A stretch of DNA of 38,157 bases from NCBI GenBank assembly GCA_021737405.1, contig JAIPEG010000024.1, positions 1 through 38,157 on the forward strand, given 5' to 3'. Below the pieces are notes generated by a model that worked only from the letters and a program-made list of their open reading frames with translations, did not search any database and was not told the DNA's origin. This stretch comes from Bacteriovoracaceae bacterium (GTDB lineage: Bacteria; Bdellovibrionota; Bacteriovoracia; Bacteriovoracales; Bacteriovoracaceae). Below are positions 33,394-38,157 of this stretch, one piece after another (position 1 is the first letter of the stretch; the number at the start of each line of letters is the position of its first letter). The position numbers and the translations under genes are program-made.

Positions 33394-33681
33394 TTAGTGA
33401 GCAGCACAGGAGCCGCAGCCACCACCATCTTGTCTCTCTGATCTGTCGATAAAGTCCCAGTGTTGGTAACGCTGATTAATACTATCAATGGCATCGGGTA
33501 GAGCGGGGTATTCTAGTTGGAAAACCTCTTCTTCGCTGTTTTTTAACACAGTGACGAGATAGAGGAGTCTCGTTTCATCGCCATAGGGCTCGGCCCCAAG
33601 GTGAATGAAGGCCAGTAAATCCAAGGATTTATATCCTGAGAAGGTCCAGTTTTCTGCATTGATTCTTTTAACGTCTTCCAT
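33394..33681 (-). CDS. Small hypothetical protein with C-terminal CGSC tail
   Basis: A 95-residue protein of unrecognised family ending in GGGCGSCAAH, a Gly/Cys tail that may bind a metal or Fe-S cluster. The rest (SGYKSLDLLAFIHLG, then a helical TRLLYLVTVLKN) is a compact soluble domain. I prefer the ATG at 33681 (MEDVK); an in-frame ATG at 33711 would add ten residues, and neither has a clear ribosome site. It lies between rpmE and divergent rpmG, which says little about its role. Confidence 0.65.
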   Translation of the reverse strand: MEDVKRINAENWTFSGYKSLDLLAFIHLGAEPYGDETRLLYLVTVLKNSEEEVFQLEYPALPDAIDSINQRYQHWDFIDRSERQDGGGCGSCAAH

Positions 33682-33770
33682 TTTACTTACATACCAACAA
33701 AGCCTTGTCATCGCAATAAGGAGGGTGTAATCTCACCACCGCTAATGTGAAATAAAAGTGGAGGCACCTC

Positions 33771-33947
33771 ATGGCCAAGGGACCCAGAGTCATTATTACT
33801 TTAGAGTGTACTGAAGCGAGAAAGTTAGGAAAAACACCTTCTCGTTATACGACAACTAAAAACAAGAAGAACACACCTGATAGAATGGAAAAGAAGAAAT
33901 ACAATCCTTTCCTTCGTCGTCATACTGTTCACAAAGAAATTAAGTAA
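33771..33947 (+). CDS. rpmG: 50S ribosomal protein L33
   Basis: A 58-residue L33: [18 protein letters not shown] opens it and [21 protein letters not shown] continues the family pattern. It has a single Cys, so it is the zinc-free type, unlike the zinc-type L31 nearby. GGAGG (33760-33764) lies six bases ahead of the ATG. A terminator follows (33975-34000). Confidence 0.93.
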   Translation: MAKGPRVIITLECTEARKLGKTPSRYTTTKNKKNTPDRMEKKKYNPFLRRHTVHKEIK

Positions 33948-33974
33948 TTAGATCTTAATATTCGTTTAAATTTG

Positions 33975-34000
33975 GGCTTCCTGTAGGGAGGCCTTTTTTT
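33975..34000 (+). terminator. rpmG intrinsic terminator
   Basis: GGCTTCC (33975-33981) pairs with GGGAGGCC (33987-33993, one GU pair) followed by seven T. Confidence 0.85.
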
Positions 34001-34034
34001 GTTTAATTTCAGTATGTTACGGCTTATAAAAGCC

Positions 34035-34061
34035 TAAGCTTTCTCCTCATTCCACCGATAA
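34035..34061 (+). promoter_or_regulatory. Sigma-28 (FliA)-like promoter
   Basis: TAAGCTTT (34035-34042), exactly 11 bases, then ACCGATAA (34054-34061). The flagellar sigma-28 consensus is TAAAGTTT-N11-GCCGATAA, so -10 matches seven of eight and -35 six of eight with correct spacing. It reads toward the HD-GYP gene. Confidence 0.55.
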
Positions 34062-34096
34062 GTTATGGTAGGTCTCCCTAGGCCTGAGGAGCTAAT

Positions 34097-35551
34097 TTGG
34101 CGTTAAAAATCCTAATTGTCGATAAAGATGAAGAGTGGCTATTTGCCGCTAAGGAGTACTTTGAAAAACTCCTTTATCAAACGACGTTAGTGAGTAACGG
34201 AAAAGATGCTCAGATGGCCCTTTATAACGACAAATTCTTTGCTGTTGTTATGAATGTTTTAGTTGAGCGCCACTCAGGGGTTCAGGTTTTAAAATTTATC
34301 AAAACAAATCATCCCTCCCAAAATGTCATTATGATTACGGAGCTTGATGAAAATGCTGATGAAGAAGATCAGCTCACTCCAGAGAAACTAAAAAAAATGG
34401 GGGCCACTGAAGCCATTCAAAAGCCTTTTGAGTTTGATGAATTAAAAGGACTTCTTGAAGGGCATCAAAGTGTAGGGGACATGGTGTCCTCCGTCCCAAG
34501 AAGAAAAGAGCTTGGGCCAGAAGAAGAAGTCAATCTTGAGGACGATAAGTTTACGAGTGTAAAAATTGATGAATTTTATACCTCACAGGCCGTTCTCTTT
34601 GATATTTTCATAAAGTTAAAAAGTAATCGATATATAAAAATTCTTCATGCAGGAGATGCATTTTCAAAAGAGCGTTTGGATAAATACAAGAATGAAAAGA
34701 ATGTAGAGTATTTATATTTTGATAAGAAAGATCTTTTTAAGTACGTGAAGTTTAATAGTTTCTTTGCCAAAAAAGTAATAGGCAATAAAAACGTCGGCGG
34801 TGGCAAGAAAGTAAAAATGCTTCAAAATGTTACAGAGAAGTTTCTTGAGCAAACTTTTCAAGAAGGTATGAAACCTCAAATTGTTGATCAAGGAAAAGAG
34901 ATCGCTGAAAGCGTCTATGAGCTTATAAAAGAAAGTGGTGATCTCTTTCAAGTCTTTAAGGATTATGCTGATTTTGACCCAAATGCTTTTACCCATGCCT
35001 ACTTAGTCACTCTATTTTCAACGTCAATGATTAAGCAATTTGAGTGGCAATCAAAGACAACAATCGAATGTACGGCGTTAGCTTGTATGTTTCACGATAT
35101 TGGTAAAATGAAGTTAGATCCAAGTATTGCTCAAATGAAAGTTGATGAGATGAATGATGAGCAATTACTGGAGTATAAACGCCATCCGGAGTATGGGTTA
35201 GAGTTAATCGATGGCAACGCTTTGATTAATAACTCTGTAAAGCAAATCATCCTTCAGCATCATGAGCATTTTGATGGTACGGGGTTTCCCTTTAATAAGC
35301 GTGGAAATAAAATTTTGACTCTGAGTAATATTGTCTGTTTGGCAGATAACTTTGTTCATATTATTCAAGATGAAGAACTAAAGCCCATTGAGGCCCTAAA
35401 GGTTCTTCTCTCTCGCCGGGACCAGCTGACCTGGTATAACTCTTTAATTGTGGAATGTTTGATTAAGGTATTTGTTGATCCAAAGAAAATTGTGAAAGAG
35501 CATGACCTTCCGTCAAACTCTCGAGTTGTTCCTAATAAAAAAGTTTCTTAA
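34097..35551 (+). CDS. HD-GYP protein with degenerate receiver domain
   Basis: A 484-residue cytoplasmic signalling protein. Residues 1-125 form a receiver domain (LIVDKDE, IQKPF) in which the phospho-acceptor position is Asn53 (VVMNVLVERHSG) instead of Asp, so phosphorylation control is unlikely. A linker of 150-280 follows, then an HD-GYP domain: FHDIGKM (His333-Asp334), YKRHPEYG, ILQHHEHFDGTGFPFN and VCLADNF. GYP is GFP here, but metal-binding residues are kept, so phosphodiesterase activity on cyclic di-GMP remains possible. TTG start supported by GAGGAG (34086-34091). The sigma-28-like promoter upstream ties it to motility. Its 3' end overlaps the DUF4340 gene by 20 bases. Confidence 0.85.
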   Translation: MALKILIVDKDEEWLFAAKEYFEKLLYQTTLVSNGKDAQMALYNDKFFAVVMNVLVERHSGVQVLKFIKTNHPSQNVIMITELDENADEEDQLTPEKLKKMGATEAIQKPFEFDELKGLLEGHQSVGDMVSSVPRRKELGPEEEVNLEDDKFTSVKIDEFYTSQAVLFDIFIKLKSNRYIKILHAGDAFSKERLDKYKNEKNVEYLYFDKKDLFKYVKFNSFFAKKVIGNKNVGGGKKVKMLQNVTEKFLEQTFQEGMKPQIVDQGKEIAESVYELIKESGDLFQVFKDYADFDPNAFTHAYLVTLFSTSMIKQFEWQSKTTIECTALACMFHDIGKMKLDPSIAQMKVDEMNDEQLLEYKRHPEYGLELIDGNALINNSVKQIILQHHEHFDGTGFPFNKRGNKILTLSNIVCLADNFVHIIQDEELKPIEALKVLLSRRDQLTWYNSLIVECLIKVFVDPKKIVKEHDLPSNSRVVPNKKVS

Positions 35552-36572
35552 CCGGAAAGGAGCGTAGCCTCTTTTCTGATCGTTGAAATAATTCAAGTAC
35601 CTTTTTATTTAAAACGTAGGGGAATGTTCTATTTGAGGGTTGGATAATAAAATATTGCCACTTTTCTAATTTCACACCTGGCAGAGCCCTGATGAGTCCT
35701 GAGACGAGATAGGTGTAACTATTATTTTGATTATCTGTAACGACAATTTCATAGTTTGGCTTTTCAAGGTATTCTGCAATTGACTGAGCAAGTTCCTCAC
35801 TAACTTTATCCAAGATTAAGGCGCTTCGAAGGTCTGCGAGGTCCCCCATGAAGTCTTTAACGGCCTCTGTTTTTAACAGAAGGTTTTGCTGACCAATCCA
35901 ACTCATTTTATTTTTCTCTGCAAGTAAGCTAATGTTTTTTCGCTCTTTTTGACCACGGAAAATTTTAATGCTTTCAATGGAGGATTGATCAAAGGTGAAA
36001 ATACGCGTGTCCACAAAGCTTGCAAGATCTAAGGTATTAAGAGTCGTAGAGATATTATCAATATGATAAATGGCATCTTGATCACTGAGACTAACATACG
36101 TTGAATTATCTAGAGGATTCACCAGACCAAACTTTAAACTTGATGTCTTCTCATTACTTCCAATAAGGGTGATTTCTAAAGATGTTGAATCGAGGGAATA
36201 GTTTGCAATATTAATAGCGTCACTTTGATGGACACTTCTGATCTGAACATTATTAAGATCTTTCAATATAGTTTTAACGAGGGAAGAGTTTGCGGGGAGT
36301 TTTCTTGGAGAGATCATGGTCCAAGGAGTATCAGGGTCAGTTGCCGATTTCTCAAAATGAAAGGTGCCCAAATTATTTTTTAAAATAAGTTCTCTAATGC
36401 CAAGAATCTGACCAGGCTGAAAGAGGGAGCGATAACGGCTTATTTCAGGGTTAATGTCGATTGGCGCTTGGAAAAAGTCACTGTAAAAACCAGTTAGAAA
36501 AAGAATAATGGTGAAAAATCCCATCATCCAGGTGGAGAGGGAGGATTTTTTTATATCAAGACGAATGAGCAT
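35532..36572 (-). CDS. DUF4340 domain protein, membrane-anchored
   Basis: A 346-residue protein with one N-terminal helix (about 13-33) and a periplasmic beta-rich region matching the DUF4340 pattern (FHFEKSATDPDTPWTMISP opening, then paired domains with LKFGLVNPLDNSTYVSLS and DLASFVDTRIF). DUF4340 proteins often accompany ABC-type gliding/secretion permeases, but none is adjacent. Function unknown. Divergent from the ExbB/ExbD pair and convergent with the HD-GYP gene, whose end it overlaps. Confidence 0.75.
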   Translation of the reverse strand: MLIRLDIKKSSLSTWMMGFFTIILFLTGFYSDFFQAPIDINPEISRYRSLFQPGQILGIRELILKNNLGTFHFEKSATDPDTPWTMISPRKLPANSSLVKTILKDLNNVQIRSVHQSDAINIANYSLDSTSLEITLIGSNEKTSSLKFGLVNPLDNSTYVSLSDQDAIYHIDNISTTLNTLDLASFVDTRIFTFDQSSIESIKIFRGQKERKNISLLAEKNKMSWIGQQNLLLKTEAVKDFMGDLADLRSALILDKVSEELAQSIAEYLEKPNYEIVVTDNQNNSYTYLVSGLIRALPGVKLEKWQYFIIQPSNRTFPYVLNKKVLELFQRSEKRLRSFPVKKLFY

Positions 36573-36617
36573 AGTGTCGTGAGTCCTATTTTTGCTTTAA
36601 GTCATACCGAGTTTAAC

Positions 36618-36646
36618 TTGATTAAATGCAGTTGCATAGGGATGAT
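36618..36646 (+). promoter_or_regulatory. Candidate exbB promoter with central palindrome
   Basis: TTGATT (36618-36623), a 17-bp spacer and GATGAT (36641-36646), each four of six consensus bases. The spacer contains ATGCAGTTGCAT (36626-36637), a 5+2+5 palindrome that could be an operator. Confidence 0.35.
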
Positions 36647-36690
36647 AGGGGCAGAATTTTGGTTATTTATCCATGAAAAATGAGGTCATA

Positions 36691-37290
36691 ATGCAGATCG
36701 TCCAGATGTTAAGAGAAGGTGGCTTTATTATGCTTCCTCTTCTTCTTTGCTCACTCATAATTTGGATAGTATTTTTTGAACGAATCTACTTCCTCCATCA
36801 ATTCAATATTCAAACAAATCTTCTTCTTGAAAAGGCACGTCTACTTATATCTGAAAAGAAGATGAATGAAGCGAGAGGGCTTTGTCACAATGTGCATCCT
36901 ATAATAAGTGCTCCTTACTTAGTCGTGTTTGATGCGACTGAATTAACGCTCGATGAGTGGGAAGGGCGTATGGGAAGGCGATTAAAAGAAACTCAATTAG
37001 GTTTAAAAAAATACTTATGGCTTCTTGGAACGATTGGTAGTTCAGCGCCGTTTATAGGACTCTTTGGAACCGTAATTGGGATCATCAAATCATTTGAAAG
37101 TATCGCAGCTTCTGGAAAAGCGGGATTTGCCGTTGTGGCCGCAGGGCTTGGAGAAGCACTTATTGCAACTGCTGCAGGCATCATCGTTGCTGTCATCGCT
37201 GTGGTTTTTTACAATTATTTTCAAACACGTTTGAGTACGATGAATGTCGAATTCAAAAATAAGCTTGAAGATCTTAAGGAGATTATCTAG
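36691..37290 (+). CDS. exbB: MotA/TolQ/ExbB proton-channel protein
   Basis: A 199-residue inner-membrane protein with three helices (about 10-30, 115-140, 152-185) and family blocks LGTIGSSAPFIGLFGTVIGI and AAGLGEALIATAAGI, which line the proton path. With ExbD it converts proton flow into work on an outer-membrane or cell-envelope partner. I prefer ATG 36691, preceded by GAGG; ATG 36673 would add six residues. No TonB, Tol-Pal or receptor gene is in the window, so TolQ versus ExbB cannot be settled. Confidence 0.88.
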   Translation: MQIVQMLREGGFIMLPLLLCSLIIWIVFFERIYFLHQFNIQTNLLLEKARLLISEKKMNEARGLCHNVHPIISAPYLVVFDATELTLDEWEGRMGRRLKETQLGLKKYLWLLGTIGSSAPFIGLFGTVIGIIKSFESIAASGKAGFAVVAAGLGEALIATAAGIIVAVIAVVFYNYFQTRLSTMNVEFKNKLEDLKEII

Positions 37291-37709
37291 TGGCCATAAA
37301 GATGGATGACCAAGAAGATCAAATCATGGCAGAGATCAATATGACTCCTTTGATTGATATCATGTTAGTTCTTCTGATTCTATTTATGGTGACTTCCTCT
37401 GTCTCTCTTGAAAGTGGCCTAGATGTTGAACTCCCACAGGTCGCTGGCAACACTGAAAGTAAAGAGGGGAGTGCTGTTATTATTTCATTAGATAATGAAG
37501 GCCGTTTGTCTGTTCAAGGAAAGCAGACGACTCTAGAGGATTTAGGTCCAGTGATAAAAGAGGCCATGGCCGTTGAAAAAACTGGGCTCGTTATTCTTGA
37601 AGGTGACCGGCAATCCAAACTTGGAAATGCCGTTCAAATAATGGATATCGCTAAAGCTGCTGGCGCTTTAAAATTCGCTATTGCAGCTGAATCTGGGGAA
37701 GCTCCTTAA
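37290..37709 (+). CDS. exbD: ExbD/TolR-family biopolymer transport protein
   Basis: A 139-residue protein: cytoplasmic N-terminus, one helix with the catalytic Asp (NMTPLIDIMLVLLILFMV, Asp23), and a periplasmic alpha/beta domain. GTG start overlaps the exbB stop by one base (TAGTG) and follows AAGGAG (37276-37281), so expression is coupled. Works with the ExbB-like channel. Its stop overlaps the stop of the convergent PilZ gene. Confidence 0.88.
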   Translation: MAIKMDDQEDQIMAEINMTPLIDIMLVLLILFMVTSSVSLESGLDVELPQVAGNTESKEGSAVIISLDNEGRLSVQGKQTTLEDLGPVIKEAMAVEKTGLVILEGDRQSKLGNAVQIMDIAKAAGALKFAIAAESGEAP

Positions 37710-38157
37710 AAGTCTAGGCCCTCAAGTCCATCAAAATCTCCACCGTCTTCTTTTACTTCGGGCGCAGCTGCTGCAACGACCACTTCTTGAACATCCGGTT
37801 CAATTGATTTAATAAATTGGCGCAATAGAGTTCGCTCTCCATCTTTAAGAAAGGAGAAGCGTGCAACAATACGATAACTAACTTTCTTTTCTGAAATAAT
37901 TCGGCTACGAATGTTAAAAGGTCGACAGTAAACGACATCAGCGTTCACTACGAATCGCTTAGGAACCTGAAACTCTATGACAATTGATTGTCCTTCTAAA
38001 AATTTTTCGCCACCAAAAAAGTAAAGACTATCCATACTTACTTCGCTGAGAATAGTTACCCCTCGAGTAATTTTATTGTCCGAAATATTTTCACTTGATC
38101 TTTGAATAACTTTTAAAGGACTGCTTCGGTTAGCGACTGCTTTGAGAGCACTCTCTT
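37706..38157 (-). CDS. PilZ-domain protein, 5' end beyond the window
   Basis: The minus-strand frame stays open from the stop at 37706 to the window end with no stop codon, so the apparent ATG at 38035 is internal and the true start lies outside. The visible 150 residues include TRGVTILSEVSMDSLYFFGGEKFLEGQ, where the SxxxG-type turn and following strands fit a PilZ domain (cyclic di-GMP receptor), then VNADVVYCRP and an acidic tail. The RxxxR half would lie in the region partly seen (AVANRSSPLKV). Function likely second-messenger sensing, but binding residues are not fully visible. Confidence 0.7.
   Translation of the reverse strand, partial: ESALKAVANRSSPLKVIQRSSENISDNKITRGVTILSEVSMDSLYFFGGEKFLEGQSIVIEFQVPKRFVVNADVVYCRPFNIRSRIISEKKVSYRIVARFSFLKDGERTLLRQFIKSIEPDVQEVVVAAAAPEVKEDGGDFDGLEGLDF

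Overview
The window looks like chromosomal DNA of a motile, low-to-moderate GC, Gram-negative bacterium, most likely a Bdellovibrionota relative of the Bacteriovorax/Halobacteriovorax type. This is inferred from gene content and protein style, not from a marker gene. Supporting signs are many lipoproteins, a flagellin, two HD-GYP-like proteins, two PilZ-like proteins, a secreted phospholipase A2-like enzyme, and core genes (pyrE, gltA, rpmE, rpmG) set among predator-style accessory genes. I saw no rRNA, tRNA, insertion sequence, prophage or CRISPR array.

Region 1 (1-6440) is accessory and AT-rich. It holds an N-terminal-twitch radical SAM protein, then divergently an FG-GAP/ASPIC-UnbV protein translationally overlapped (ATGA) with an RnfD/NqrB-like membrane protein, a lipoprotein polysaccharide lyase and an orphan TRAP solute-binding protein. 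The FG-GAP gene has a near-consensus promoter whose predicted start site falls on the ATG. Region 2 (6470-8206, minus strand) is an overlapping three-gene unit: beta-lactamase-fold serine hydrolase, small lipoprotein, DUF167 protein. Region 3 (8207-12104) starts with a gene-free stretch that folds into several hairpins and ends in a 13-bp GAAA-loop hairpin covering the start codon of a small lipoprotein gene. Flagellin, a PLA2-like secreted protein and a membrane SGNH hydrolase follow.

Region 4 (12101-22236) has a PhoR/PhoB-type two-component pair, a lipoprotein gamma-glutamyltranspeptidase, a second radical SAM protein with N-terminal cysteines, a small conserved-looking protein, a degenerate HD-GYP protein, a secreted permuted papain-fold (YiiX/C92-like) protein and a PilZ-like protein. 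Region 5 (22233-29674, minus) is a dipeptide/oligopeptide ABC operon (A-B-C-D-F) preceded by an MFS transporter and sfsA. Region 6 (29808-34000) is housekeeping: pyrE, gltA, an Rsm22-type methyltransferase, L31, a small Cys-tailed protein and L33 (58 codons). Region 7 (34097-38157) has an HD-GYP protein with a degenerate receiver domain behind a sigma-28-like promoter, a DUF4340 protein, an ExbB/ExbD proton-channel pair and a PilZ protein cut by the window end.

Common themes are nutrient uptake from peptides (Ggt, Opp), attack on lipids and polymers (PLA2, SGNH, polysaccharide lyase, C92 peptidase), and c-di-GMP-type signalling proteins that have often lost key residues. Several convergent gene pairs share their stop codons with no terminator between them, while others are separated by strong bidirectional hairpins.
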